From Bacteroidales bacterium (GTDB lineage: Bacteria; Bacteroidota; Bacteroidia; Bacteroidales; Bacteroidaceae), in the NCBI GenBank assembly GCA_004558535.1, contig SFCP01000087.1, forward strand, positions 1 through 11,542: 11,542 bases of DNA. The letters are read 5' to 3'. The position numbers were made by a program, and so were the translations under genes. Positions 1 through 7,382 of this stretch are shown here, piece by piece. Every line of letters starts with the position of its first letter. Within the stretch, counting starts at the first letter, position 1. Below the pieces are notes generated by a model. The model searched no databases. It was not told where the DNA came from and saw only the letters and a list, made by a program, of their open reading frames with translations.

Positions 1-147
1 GAAAAACCCCTTGCAGAGGATGGGGCTGCGCCCTGCTGTCAGGCTTCCATTTTGGTCTTATAAGAGCAAGCTCTTAACGCCCAAACTGAAAGCCTGCCAT
101 CACCTTCTTACAGAAGGCATCCATCCTCTGCAAGGCGATAAACAAAA
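1..147 (+). repeat. Branched hairpin repeat, element A, left copy
   Basis: This non-coding element has a perfect 15-bp outer stem (9-23 with 121-135, CCTTGCAGAGGATGG and its complement). The stem encloses three hairpins: a small one at 23-33 (GGGC/GCCC), a long one at 40-96 (CAGGCTT/AAGCCTG, apex GAGCAAGCTC) and one at 103-117 (CCTTCT/AGAAGG). Together they form a cloverleaf. The flanks are GAAAAACCCC on the left and GCGATAAACA on the right, and the same flank words frame the other elements of this family. A copy lies in inverted orientation at 7890-8036, identical at 126 of the 127 positions of the folded part. Its function is unknown: it could be a MITE-like mobile repeat or a structured RNA. 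The element may begin left of the window edge. Confidence 0.8.
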
Positions 148-163
148 AAAACATTCTTTCGGC

Positions 164-250
164 AGAGGTACACACTAAATGTATCCACCTCGAGAACGGA
201 ATTTTTATACAACATCACTGTCACAGAGAAAGGGGCTTCTTGTCACGGAG
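164..250. repeat. Spacer between elements A and B, repeated in the right block
   Basis: This spacer between the two hairpin elements resembles, in inverted orientation, the spacer at about 7730-7806. Both contain an AGAACGGAATTTTTATACAA-like core next to a GAGGT..ACCTC inverted repeat. In the left copy the inverted repeat (165-191) is eroded, while in the right copy it is a perfect 10-bp stem. The similarity shows that the two blocks descend from one composite unit and are not independent hairpins. No gene is seen here. Confidence 0.6.
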
Positions 251-261
251 GAAAGGTTTGT

Positions 262-412
262 TTTTTTTGTTTATCGCCTTGTGCTGGATGCAAAACCCGA
301 TAGGGGGATGCTGTAGCCGTTTGAAAATATCCGAGCTTGCTCGGGGGATTTTAAGACGGATACAGCAGCCATGGCTCGCAAGAGACATTGCATCCAGCAC
401 AAGGGGTTTATT
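262..412 (-). repeat. Branched hairpin repeat, element B, left copy
   Basis: This element belongs to the same family as element A but points the other way: GTTTATCG lies on its left and GGGGTTTA on its right. The perfect 17-bp outer stem is 277-293 with 388-404. Inside lie a small CCC-GATA-GGG hairpin near 296-306 and a long hairpin at 310-366 with apex GAGCTTGCTC, the complement of the element A apex. The copy at 7571-7720 differs by paired changes that keep the outer stem intact (T-A pairs here, C-G pairs there, at two stem positions). A and B together form a composite of roughly 410 bp whose two halves are of inverted polarity. Confidence 0.75.
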
Positions 413-475
413 ACTGTTTTTGTCTTTCCCGCGCGAAACGGCCGAAACGGCTGACACGGGAGTTCCCGGTGAGCA

Positions 476-523
476 ATTTCCTTGGGCTCTAAAAAGCTTC
501 AGCGGACAGCAACATTTTGCAAA
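476..523 (+). repeat. Flanking module following the hairpin block, left copy
   Basis: The stretch with CTTGGGCTCTAAAAAGC and GCGGACAGCAACATTTTGCA resembles 8043-8086, which reads CTTTGGCGCTAAAAGCC and CCGGACAGCCATTATTTTGCA. Both copies lie on the right side of a hairpin block and in the same orientation, although the blocks are inverted relative to each other. It may be a further part of the repeat or a shared insertion context. No coding signal is seen. Confidence 0.5.
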
Positions 524-601
524 CCAAGTGCTTGGTAGGAAAAACTAAGTGCCTTGTAGGAAAAACTAAGTGCTTGGTAGTTTTTTCTAAGTACTGCCTC
601 G
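524..601 (+). repeat. 21-bp tandem repeat, three units plus a partial one
   Basis: Units start at 524, 545, 566 and 587 and follow the pattern CTAAGTGCTTGGTAGGAAAAA. The third unit ends in a run of T instead of GGAAAAA, so AAAAACTA (561-568) and TAGTTTTT (578-585) can pair as a hairpin followed by T residues. The first unit contains the palindrome ACCAAG-TG-CTTGGT. It could be a weak terminator, a slippage-prone repeat or a set of protein-binding sites. Confidence 0.6.
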
Positions 602-695
602 TTTTCAACGCCTTTCCCCGGAGATAAATCATCCCCGCAGGAGACACAAATCGCGGTCCTATATATGCGCATTTTTTTAGGCGGAAATTTCATGC

Positions 696-785
696 AAACT
701 ATACACCACAGGGAATATTCCGCTGATTTACAAACTGCTGCGGGTGTATAGTTGATGCGCCAAACTATACACCCGACTGTACACC
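696..785. promoter_or_regulatory. Cluster of AACTATACACC boxes
   Basis: The word AACTATACACC occurs at 697-707 and 763-773 on the + strand and inverted at 743-753 (GGTGTATAGTT). A degenerate copy, ACTGTACACC, lies at 776-785. The inverted and second direct copies are about 10 bp apart. Such a cluster is what regulator-binding sites or a small inverted-repeat element look like. No gene starts within 400 bp, so the target is unknown. Confidence 0.4.
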
Positions 786-1078
786 GGCCTTGGCCATGCG
801 CTGCCGGCCGACTCCTACCCCACACCACCCTGGAAAAACCGGCGCTGTGCCGAGAAAGTTACCGGCGCGCCCTCCCCGTCTCATAAAAAGAGAAAAATAA
901 ATTTCGAACGCACACACTAAAAGCCCTGTCCGTCCGTTTAATAAACAGAGAAGCGAAAACTGCCGGTGCGCCATCGGCCCTGAAAATCAAAAGGGTGGCC
1001 CGGCGTTTTCTCCCAAGTAGACCCCACGTAAGGTAGGTCCTGTAAATGAGCTTGCGACGTATGGACGGCCATCTTGCC

Positions 1079-1189
1079 GTAGGTTTTTGATCTTCGAGCG
1101 AAAGCGTAGCGGGCTACGCGACCGATTGAAAGACAAAAGATACGATGCAAGAGGCGCGAGGACATCCCGGCAAAACAGAAACCTACCAT
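1079..1189. other. Inverted-repeat region of unknown nature
   Basis: GTAGGTTT near 1079-1086 pairs with AAACCTAC near 1180-1187. Inside lies a perfect hairpin GCGTAGC-GG-GCTACGC at about 1105-1120. A further small stem, ACGGC/GCCGT, lies just outside at about 1064-1080. This could be a structured RNA or a dispersed repeat. A TACTTTG word at 1189-1195 is an imperfect match to the Bacteroidetes -7 promoter box and could serve the small ORF downstream. Confidence 0.3.
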
Positions 1190-1233
1190 ACTTTGAAACG
1201 AATTGATAGAACCTATCTCAATAATCCCTGCCT

Positions 1234-1392
1234 ATGAAGCATTCTACTCCGCAAGTTTCCACCCCCAAAGCCGCCACATTGGATTTTTTGCGCTGTCTGG
1301 CACGCATCTATCGGCCCGAACGCGGTATGACGCCCGAATTGGCCGGCTATTTGGCCCACAACTGCGTCTGCAAAGTGGCTGCCCTCAATTAG
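1234..1392 (+). CDS. Small hypothetical protein, 52 residues
   Basis: ATG at 1234 opens a frame of 52 codons closed by TAG at 1390. I do not recognise the family. The peptide starts MKHSTPQVSTPKAA, then has a probable helix TLDFLRCLARIYRPER (residues 15-30), the segment MTPELAGYLAHN (32-43) and two cysteines at 44 and 46. There is no signal peptide or membrane segment. The amino-acid composition and GC-rich third positions look like those of real genes in this window, which is why it is listed despite its size. It lies 204 bp upstream of purT in the same direction, but purT has its own promoter. A weak promoter-like TACTTTG lies at 1189. It could be a chance ORF. Confidence 0.45.
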   Translation: MKHSTPQVSTPKAATLDFLRCLARIYRPERGMTPELAGYLAHNCVCKVAALN

Positions 1393-1489
1393 TTCGGAGC
1401 CGTATGGATTTCCTCCACAGCGGCCCGAAAGAAACGGACAAGCGTTGCTGAAAAAGCATAACTTTCTGTACAAAATCATACTTTCTCGG

Positions 1490-1509
1490 CGAGGCGTTCG
1501 AATGCCTCG
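1490..1509. promoter_or_regulatory. Palindrome overlapping the purT -33 region, possible operator
   Basis: CGAGGC (1490-1495) and GCCTCG (1504-1509) are perfect inverted arms around GTTCGAAT, whose core TTCGAA is itself palindromic. It covers the place where the -33 element of the purT promoter should be, so a bound repressor would block RNA polymerase. No T run follows on either strand, which argues against a terminator. The regulator is unknown. Confidence 0.4.
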
Positions 1510-1528
1510 ACAAAAAACCGTAACTTTG
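1497..1528 (+). promoter_or_regulatory. Promoter of purT
   Basis: TAACTTTG at 1521-1528 matches the Bacteroidetes -7 consensus TAnnTTTG exactly. TTCG at 1497-1500, 20 bp upstream, is a partial match to the -33 TTTG/TTG element. Transcription would start near 1533-1535, giving a leader of about 62 nt before the purT start codon. Confidence 0.65.
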
Positions 1529-1530
1529 CC

Positions 1531-1567
1531 AAGTCCGTGCTGCCGGCTCTGCCGAACACGGACTTTT
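1531..1567 (+). promoter_or_regulatory. Hairpin in the purT leader
   Basis: AAGTCCGTG (1531-1539) pairs with CACGGACTT (1557-1565), with an inner CGGC-TCT-GCCG stem (1544-1554) and TTTT at 1564-1567. It begins at about the predicted transcription start, so it may be a 5'-stabilising stem-loop or a weak attenuator of purT. It does not resemble a known purine riboswitch. Confidence 0.45.
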
Positions 1568-1596
1568 AGCATGCAAACCATTACATTCCTCACGAA

Positions 1597-2760
1597 ATGA
1601 AAAAGATACTGCTTTTGGGCTCCGGCGAACTGGGCAAGGAATTTACCATTGCCGCACAACGCCTGGGCCTGCACGTTGTAGCGTGCGATGCCTACCCCGG
1701 CGCACCGGCCATGCAGGTGGCCGACGAATGTGAAGTCTTCCACATGTTGGACGGCGAGGCACTGGAAGCCGCGGTGGCCAAACATCATCCCGACATCATC
1801 GTACCTGAAATCGAGGCCATCCGCACCGAGAAACTCTACGAGTTCGAACAGGCCGGCATACAGGTAACCCCGTCCGCACGGGCCGTCAACTATACCATGA
1901 ACCGCAAGGCTATCCGCGACTTGGCAGCCCGGGAATTGGGACTAAAGACGGCTAAGTATTTCTATGCCAAGACTTTCGAGGAACTGCAGGCTGCTGCCGC
2001 GGAAATAGGCTTCCCCTGCGTGGTCAAGCCCCTGATGTCCTCCTCGGGAAAAGGCCAGTCGCTGGTGAAATCCGCCGAGGACCTGAAGCACGCCTGGGAG
2101 TACGGTCTCAGCGGCAGCCGCGGTGACATCAAGGAACTGATTATCGAGGAATTTATCCGCTTTGACAGCGAGATTACCCTGCTCACGGTCACCCAAAAAG
2201 ACGGCCCTACCCTGTTCTGCCCGCCCATCGGCCATGTGCAGAAAGGCGGTGATTACCGCGAAAGCTTCCAGCCGGCCCACATCGCACCGGAACACTTGGC
2301 CGAAGCGCAAAGAATGGCGGCCAAAGTGACGGAGGCCCTGACCGGTGCTGGCCTTTGGGGCGTCGAGTTCTTCCTCAGCCACGAGAATGGCGTCTACTTC
2401 TCCGAACTTTCCCCCCGCCCGCACGATACCGGCATGGTTACACTGGCCAATACGCAGAATTTCAACGAGTTTGAGCTGCACCTGCGCGCTGCCATCGGCC
2501 TGCCCATCCCCTGCATCAAGCAATTACGTATCGGCGCCAGCGCTGTCATCCTCTCCCCCATCGCCAGCGAAGCAGCACCGCAGTACCGCGGCCTTGAGCA
2601 CACCTGTGAGGAGGATGCCGATGTACGCATCTTCGGCAAACCGACCACCCGCGTGAACCGCCGCATGGGCGTGGTGGTCTGCAACGGACCGGTGGACGGC
2701 GACCTGGAGGCGCTGCGCGAAAAAGCCAAGCGTCTGGCCTCCTACGTAGAGGTGTACTGA
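1597..2760 (+). CDS. purT: Formate-dependent phosphoribosylglycinamide formyltransferase (GAR transformylase 2)
   Basis: PurT makes N-formyl-GAR from GAR, formate and ATP, the folate-independent route for the third step of de novo purine synthesis in the cytoplasm. The 387-residue protein is close to the usual length (E. coli PurT has 392). The three ATP-grasp subdomains are visible: an N-terminal nucleotide-fold start LLLGSGELGKE (5-15) and VPEIEAI (69-75); the ATP-binding loop VVKPLMSSSGKGQS (142-155) with EEFIRFDSEITLLT (184-197); and metal-binding glutamates in GVEFF (Glu257) and FSELSPRPHDTGMVT (Glu270). ATG at 1597 is preceded by a clear promoter and begins with the family's MKKILLLGSG. 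It is transcribed alone, with a strong terminator 88 bp after the stop. The identification is secure. Confidence 0.97.
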   Translation: MKKILLLGSGELGKEFTIAAQRLGLHVVACDAYPGAPAMQVADECEVFHMLDGEALEAAVAKHHPDIIVPEIEAIRTEKLYEFEQAGIQVTPSARAVNYTMNRKAIRDLAARELGLKTAKYFYAKTFEELQAAAAEIGFPCVVKPLMSSSGKGQSLVKSAEDLKHAWEYGLSGSRGDIKELIIEEFIRFDSEITLLTVTQKDGPTLFCPPIGHVQKGGDYRESFQPAHIAPEHLAEAQRMAAKVTEALTGAGLWGVEFFLSHENGVYFSELSPRPHDTGMVTLANTQNFNEFELHLRAAIGLPIPCIKQLRIGASAVILSPIASEAAPQYRGLEHTCEEDADVRIFGKPTTRVNRRMGVVVCNGPVDGDLEALREKAKRLASYVEVY

Positions 2761-2847
2761 TCCGGCCCTTTCAGCAAGCCTGCAGTGCTCGCTCCCGCCC
2801 TGTCTTTGGCGAAAAGCGCAGTAAAACAAAACATCCGATATGTCAAA

Positions 2848-2879
2848 AAATCTCGCACCTTTTCCGGGGTGCGAGATTT
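2848..2879. terminator. Bidirectional intrinsic terminator between convergent genes
   Basis: AAATCTCGCACC (2848-2859) and GGTGCGAGATTT (2868-2879) form a perfect 12-bp stem with an 8-nt loop. On the minus strand the stem is followed by an uninterrupted T run (the A run at 2845-2850). On the plus strand CTTATTTA follows. It can end purT from the left and the symporter transcript from the right. Confidence 0.9.
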
Positions 2880-3045
2880 CTTATTTAGTTAAAAACCAAA
2901 ACTATATACAATTCAATAGGTCTATCAGAAGGCGCTCCTTACAGGCGTATAATTCGCTCAAAACAGAATTCCCGATAATTTCCCGGATATACAGCCGTCA
3001 CAACAGCCTTAATAATGGAAATATGGCGACCGACAGTCTTCCCTA
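2880..3045. other. 3' untranslated spacer of the symporter gene
   Basis: This AT-richer stretch between the terminator and the symporter stop codon shows no start, promoter box or repeat that I can support. Confidence 0.5.
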
Positions 3046-5757
3046 TCATGCTTCCGGTTTGGACCGGCCCGTCAGTGTCTGCCACGTCAGGCCTGCCAAA
3101 TTCTTATCCTCGCGCAGGACGAACGACAGGAGGTAGGCGGTGAAGACGGAAACGGCCATACCGATGAAACCATAGAGCAGGAAACTGGCTTCGGTGAAGT
3201 ACTTGGTCAGGAACACGGCGGCCACGCCCGTACAGAAACCGACCAAGGCGGCACGTCCCCCGATGCGCGGGAAGAAGATGCCCATCAGGAACAGACCGCC
3301 CAAGCCGCTGGACAGCAAGCCCAATATCTCCTGGAAGAAGTCGAGCAGGGACAAAATCTCCCAAGTCGCCATCAGCAACGCTATTGCCATACCTATCAGT
3401 CCCGAGATGACACAGGCGCGGCGCGCCACCGCCAACATGCGGCGGTCATCGGTCTGCGGACGCCACCGCCGGTAGAAGTCTACGCTGAAAGCCGTTGCTA
3501 CGGAGTTGATATTCGACGAGATAGTACTCATCGTGGCGGCAAAGATGGCAGCAATCAGCAGTCCCGCCAAACCGGCAGGCAGCTGGCTCATCATGAAGAA
3601 CGGGAAAATCGTATCGGCCTTGGCCATCGTGTAATCCAGTTCGGCCGGATGGGTCTTGAAGAAAGTGTAGAGCCCCGCACCTATGGCAAAGAATGCCACG
3701 GAGATGAATACGCTCATCACGCCGTTCATCATGATGCTGCGGCGTGCGCTCCGCTCGTCCTTGGTGGTGAGATAGCGCTGGATGACAGTCTGGTCGGAGG
3801 TATAGGAAATCAGGTTGTTGGCCATGCCACCGAGGATAATCACCCAGAATGTGGCGCTACGATAATCCAGACTCCAGTCAAACAGGCGGAATTTGCCATC
3901 CGTCATGCCGATGTCGAGGAAACCGCCCACGCCACCGTCCGTATTCAGCACCAGATAGCCGACGGCAAAAATAGCACCGCCCACCAAGATGATGCCCTGC
4001 ACCACGTCGCCCCACACCACGGCTTCGACGCCGCCCATCGTGCAGTAAACAATCGTGATCAGGCCCATCAGCACGATGCAGATATAGATGTCGATGCCGG
4101 TGACGGCCGTCAGTGCCAGCGACGGCAGGTAGAGCACCAGCGCCATGCGGGCAATCATGAATATGATGAACAATGCACTGGCCATCAAGCGGGTAGCTGC
4201 ATTGAACCGACGCTCCAAGTATTCGTAGGCTGTCGTCACGTTGAGCCTACGGAAGAAGGGCAGATAATAATGTATGACGGGGAATGAAACGATCAGGATA
4301 GTGACCAGCATGGGGTAGTACGTCCAATCCGTGGCATAGGCTTTAGCCGGATATGCCATGTAGGTAATGGCCGACAACATCGTAGCATAGATGGAGATAC
4401 CGGCTGCCCACCAGGGGATGCGTCCGCCGCCCTTGAAGAAATCCTCGCTGCCGCCCTCACGGCGCATGAAGTAGAAACCGAGGGCCAGCATGCCGAGCAG
4501 GTACAAGGCCAGCACAGTCCAGTTCAACCAGCCGAAGTCCGTGCGCACCGTCATGCTGACGGCGGTCACGTCGGTGGAACGGATGCCGGGCTTGCTCTCG
4601 CCGTTAACCACAACCCACCGGTTTCCGCAGCGCACCACGGCAGCGCCGGCGCGGGCCAACTTAGGGGAACGGCTCTCGGTCACCCAAGTGTCTGTAATCG
4701 TATGATAGATAAGCAGTTCGTCGTTGAATTGATACCACACCTCGGGATGCAGCAGGTAAGCAGCCTGCTCCTGTTCCAGCCGGGCCACAAGGGCCGTGTC
4801 GCCCTGCTCCTGCGCTGCAGCGAGTCGGGCGGGACGCGTGATGGCATCGAGGAAGATTTCGCGGTTCACGCCGCCGAAGCAGACCACATGGGAATAGCCG
4901 GAGGTCACCGCCGTCGCGCCGACTATCGCCATGGGGCGGCCGTTCGGTGCAATGGGGGCCGTGGTTTTCCACGCGTTGGTGCGCGGGTCATAGACCACGC
5001 CGTTTTCATGCACACAGGCTGCCTGCGCTCCCGCGGCCTCGTCATATCCGCCCAGCACGAGGAAGAGCGGACCCGTCGAGCCATTCTGCACCACGCCGGC
5101 CGGCTGGATGCGGCCGCGGCCGGGCATGGGCGGCAGCTCCTCCCACCGGGTACCGCCGGGGTACTTCAACCGCCAGGCGGCCGTACTGCTTTTTCCCGCC
5201 ACCTTGCCGCCGGCCACGTAGATATAGCCCTTGGCATCGTAGCCTGCCGCACCTTGCTCCACGCCTGTGGGCAGTGCGGGCAAATTCTTTACTTTCAGTT
5301 GGTTCTGTCCGTCCGTCTGCAACAGAAAAACGGCCGACAGGGCTTGCCCGCCGTCCGTTCCGCCGATACATACCACGCCGTCGTCCACCGTCACGCTCAT
5401 ACCGTAGGCACAGGCGACGGGCAGTTCGCCCACCAGTCGCCAGCTGCCGTCATCCTCCAGCAGGAAAGCGGCGTTGTAGAAGATTTTGCGCCCGCCCTCG
5501 GCTGCCGGCGTCTCGGCAAAGTTGCACCCGCCGGCCACCAGCACGCGGCCGTTCACCACGCCCGCAAAGGAAGCCGAAAGTCCCTGCGCCTGCTCCGCGC
5601 GGGCGGGGGCGTCGGATGGGGATTGCGGCGACAGCGAAAGTGGCGACAAGGCGCTGATCGCCACATGGTTGTACTTATTGTCACGCCCGGTGGGCTGTTC
5701 CTGCGCCTGCATCGTACAGACGAGCAGCAGCGCGAGCATCAGGAAAAACTTTTTCAT
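3046..5757 (-). CDS. Fusion of Kelch-type cyclically permuted mutarotase and sodium:solute symporter
   Basis: The 903-residue protein has a signal peptide (1-18, MKKFFLMLALLLVCTMQA, then QE). It is followed by a beta-propeller region (about 55-400) with Kelch-like blades such as VLVAGGCNF (72-80), VCIGGTDGG (129-137), IYVAGGKV (179-186), FLVLGGYDE (232-240) and VVCFGGVNRE (291-300). This matches the NanM/YjhT-type mutarotase family, whose known member epimerises sialic acid anomers. From 411 to the end comes an SSS-family transporter with about 13 membrane segments, the signature MGGVEAVVWGDVVQ (574-587) and the Ser/Thr-rich MSTISSNINS segment that binds sodium in this family. A periplasmic sugar mutarotase joined to its transporter suggests uptake of sialic acid or a related sugar, but no other sugar genes lie here to prove it. 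It starts 74 bp after the kinase gene, with no evident promoter of its own. Confidence 0.9.
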   Translation of the reverse strand: MKKFFLMLALLLVCTMQAQEQPTGRDNKYNHVAISALSPLSLSPQSPSDAPARAEQAQGLSASFAGVVNGRVLVAGGCNFAETPAAEGGRKIFYNAAFLLEDDGSWRLVGELPVACAYGMSVTVDDGVVCIGGTDGGQALSAVFLLQTDGQNQLKVKNLPALPTGVEQGAAGYDAKGYIYVAGGKVAGKSSTAAWRLKYPGGTRWEELPPMPGRGRIQPAGVVQNGSTGPLFLVLGGYDEAAGAQAACVHENGVVYDPRTNAWKTTAPIAPNGRPMAIVGATAVTSGYSHVVCFGGVNREIFLDAITRPARLAAAQEQGDTALVARLEQEQAAYLLHPEVWYQFNDELLIYHTITDTWVTESRSPKLARAGAAVVRCGNRWVVVNGESKPGIRSTDVTAVSMTVRTDFGWLNWTVLALYLLGMLALGFYFMRREGGSEDFFKGGGRIPWWAAGISIYATMLSAITYMAYPAKAYATDWTYYPMLVTILIVSFPVIHYYLPFFRRLNVTTAYEYLERRFNAATRLMASALFIIFMIARMALVLYLPSLALTAVTGIDIYICIVLMGLITIVYCTMGGVEAVVWGDVVQGIILVGGAIFAVGYLVLNTDGGVGGFLDIGMTDGKFRLFDWSLDYRSATFWVIILGGMANNLISYTSDQTVIQRYLTTKDERSARRSIMMNGVMSVFISVAFFAIGAGLYTFFKTHPAELDYTMAKADTIFPFFMMSQLPAGLAGLLIAAIFAATMSTISSNINSVATAFSVDFYRRWRPQTDDRRMLAVARRACVISGLIGMAIALLMATWEILSLLDFFQEILGLLSSGLGGLFLMGIFFPRIGGRAALVGFCTGVAAVFLTKYFTEASFLLYGFIGMAVSVFTAYLLSFVLREDKNLAGLTWQTLTGRSKPEA

Positions 5758-5831
5758 GATCGTTTCGGTTCAACAAGGCATTGGTTTTCTTTGTACGGGC
5801 ATCCGGCGCCAAGCCCTACGCTTGTATTACG

Positions 5832-7316
5832 TTATGGCCTCATCGTCGAGAGATTATTTCGGTTTTTGTCGTAAAAGTCACCCTCGTAGGGTTCATTGTT
5901 TTGGAACGTACCCTCGAAGTACGAACCGTCTCTATTGAAGTAAAGACGTCCTTTCTTATACAAACCCTCCTCGAAAGTTCCCTCGAATCGGTTGGATCCG
6001 TCCTTTGTTTCGTAGACGCCCTGTCCCGTGCGCTTTCCATCGCGGAATGCGCCCTTGTAAGTACCGGTAGCATCTACGGCGGTACCATGCTCATCGTCGG
6101 GACGGCCTTCTTCGTTGACCCATCCGGTATAGGCATAGTCTATGCCCTTCTCGTCTGTAAAATGTTCGCCATCCACTTGGCGACGTCCCTCCATGTCTTC
6201 CTCTGTTACCGACGCGGTCGAAGCACTGCCACCGCCCTGGTGCGAAGCGCCGCCGGGCAGCAGTCTGATAGTAAACACGACAACCAAGGCCACCAGCACG
6301 GCTACGCCGGCCATGGTCATTATCTTGCGCATTTTTTGGGGCCGGCCGTTCTCGCCCGCAGGCTTGTTTATGTCGGCCGGTTTGTCGGACAGTTCCTCCA
6401 CCTTGAATATAGGCTTCACCTTATCGTCTTTCTGCTTGCGCACCGCATTGTCGAGCAGGGCTATCAGTTCGCGGACGGTCTGCGGACGCTTGGATTTGTC
6501 CGGCTGCAGGGCCCGGAACACCGCACTCCGCGTGACACTGCTGACGCCGGAGGGCAAGTCGGCCAAGGGCACGCCGCTGATTCTTTCGGTCGCGGTCGGC
6601 GGTGCCTGTCCTGTGAGGAGTTTGTAGAGTGTGGCGCCGAGGGCGTAGATATCCGTGGCGGGACTGAAAAAGCGCAGGTTGCCGCCCATCTGTTCGGGCG
6701 GTGCAAAGCCCGGCGTATAGCCGAGCAAGGTCGTGGTATTCTCGCCGCTTTCGGCATCATACTGCTTGGAGGCACCGAAGTCGATGAGTACGGCGCGACC
6801 CGAGGGCTGTTCGATGATGACGTTTCCGGGCTTGATGTCGAGGTGCAGACGTCCGTTGTCGTGTACGTAGGTCAGGGCCTCGCACACCTGGCGAATGTAG
6901 AAGAGGGCGTGCTTCTCGGGGAGCGGCTCGCTCTTGCACAGGTCGCCCAAGGTATGGCCGCTCACGTATTCCATCACGAAGTAGGCCGTGCCGTTCTCCT
7001 CGAACACGTCGCTCACACTGACGATGCCGTCGTGGTGCAGCTCGCTGAGGGCGCGCGCCTCGTCGATAAACTTCCGTTTGTATTTGTTGACCATCTCCAG
7101 CATGCTCTGCGTGCCCACCGTGACGTGGCAGGTATCGGCCTCACGATTGCAGTAATCCTGCATGAAGAACTCCTTGATGGCCATACGCTTACGCAGCATC
7201 ACGTGCTCGGCCTCGTAGGTGCAGCCAAAGCCGCCTGCAGCAATAAAGCGCACAATCCGGTATTTGCCTCCTTGCAGCAAAGAGCCGCAGGCAAGGTGAT
7301 TAGGGATATTACTCAT
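5832..7316 (-). CDS. Membrane-anchored Ser/Thr protein kinase with C-terminal MORN repeats
   Basis: This is a Hanks-type kinase of 494 residues. Visible motifs are the glycine-rich loop GGFGCTYEA (28-36), the ATP-anchoring Lys48 in AIKEF, the helix-C glutamate Glu86, the catalytic loop HLDIKPGN (158-165, Asp160 and Asn165), IDFGASK (178-184, Asp179) and APPEQM (205-210). Leu replaces the usual Arg before the catalytic Asp, so it is a non-RD kinase. A single membrane segment (about 333-353) follows a charged linker. The remaining part outside the membrane has MORN-like units (YKGAFRDGKRTGQGVY, FEGTFEEG, FEGTFQNN, YEGDFYDKN; 420-485). ATG at 7316 is preferred over TTG at 7343, because the predicted transcription start lies only a few bases before the TTG. 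It is probably co-transcribed with the symporter gene 74 bp downstream. Substrates are unknown. Confidence 0.92.
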   Translation of the reverse strand: MSNIPNHLACGSLLQGGKYRIVRFIAAGGFGCTYEAEHVMLRKRMAIKEFFMQDYCNREADTCHVTVGTQSMLEMVNKYKRKFIDEARALSELHHDGIVSVSDVFEENGTAYFVMEYVSGHTLGDLCKSEPLPEKHALFYIRQVCEALTYVHDNGRLHLDIKPGNVIIEQPSGRAVLIDFGASKQYDAESGENTTTLLGYTPGFAPPEQMGGNLRFFSPATDIYALGATLYKLLTGQAPPTATERISGVPLADLPSGVSSVTRSAVFRALQPDKSKRPQTVRELIALLDNAVRKQKDDKVKPIFKVEELSDKPADINKPAGENGRPQKMRKIMTMAGVAVLVALVVVFTIRLLPGGASHQGGGSASTASVTEEDMEGRRQVDGEHFTDEKGIDYAYTGWVNEEGRPDDEHGTAVDATGTYKGAFRDGKRTGQGVYETKDGSNRFEGTFEEGLYKKGRLYFNRDGSYFEGTFQNNEPYEGDFYDKNRNNLSTMRP

Positions 7317-7350
7317 GTCAATAAAACAGCTATGAACGTTCAATCAAATG

Positions 7351-7382
7351 CAAAAGTAGCTAAAAGCTTGGTAAGGAACAAA
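7351..7382 (-). promoter_or_regulatory. Promoter of the kinase gene
   Basis: On the minus strand TTTG (7382-7379), 20 bp, then TACTTTTG (7358-7351) match the Bacteroidetes -33 TTTG and -7 TAnnTTTG boxes. Transcription would begin near 7346, about 30 nt before the ATG at 7316. This supports that start codon and a short leader. Confidence 0.75.

Larger units (their letters stand above)
602..1233. other. Gene-poor intergenic region
   Basis: I find no convincing protein or RNA gene here. The open frames on either strand are short and biased as non-coding DNA would be. A minus-strand frame at 938-1189 (83 codons) has no recognisable domain and overlaps an inverted repeat. Notable content is the AACTATACACC box cluster (696-785), a GGAATATTCC palindrome (712-721) and an inverted-repeat region (1079-1189). 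Confidence 0.6.

Noticed and set aside
1..147. Cloverleaf of element A as a tRNA gene
   Set aside because: Stem lengths (15-bp outer stem, long central hairpin of 57 nt) do not fit tRNA, and no T-loop or anticodon loop is present.
262..412. Element B as an integron attC site
   Set aside because: No integron integrase or cassette genes lie nearby, and the R-box/L-box core sites cannot be recognised. The branched multi-hairpin shape also differs.
938..1189. 83-codon minus-strand open frame with Arg-rich peptide
   Set aside because: No domain, no promoter, and it overlaps the inverted-repeat region. It could be part of a dispersed repeat, but I cannot support a gene.
1486..1512. T-arm-like GTTCGAAT hinting at a tRNA or attachment site
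   Set aside because: The loop is flanked by G on both sides so the required closing pair is missing, and no acceptor, D or anticodon arms are nearby.
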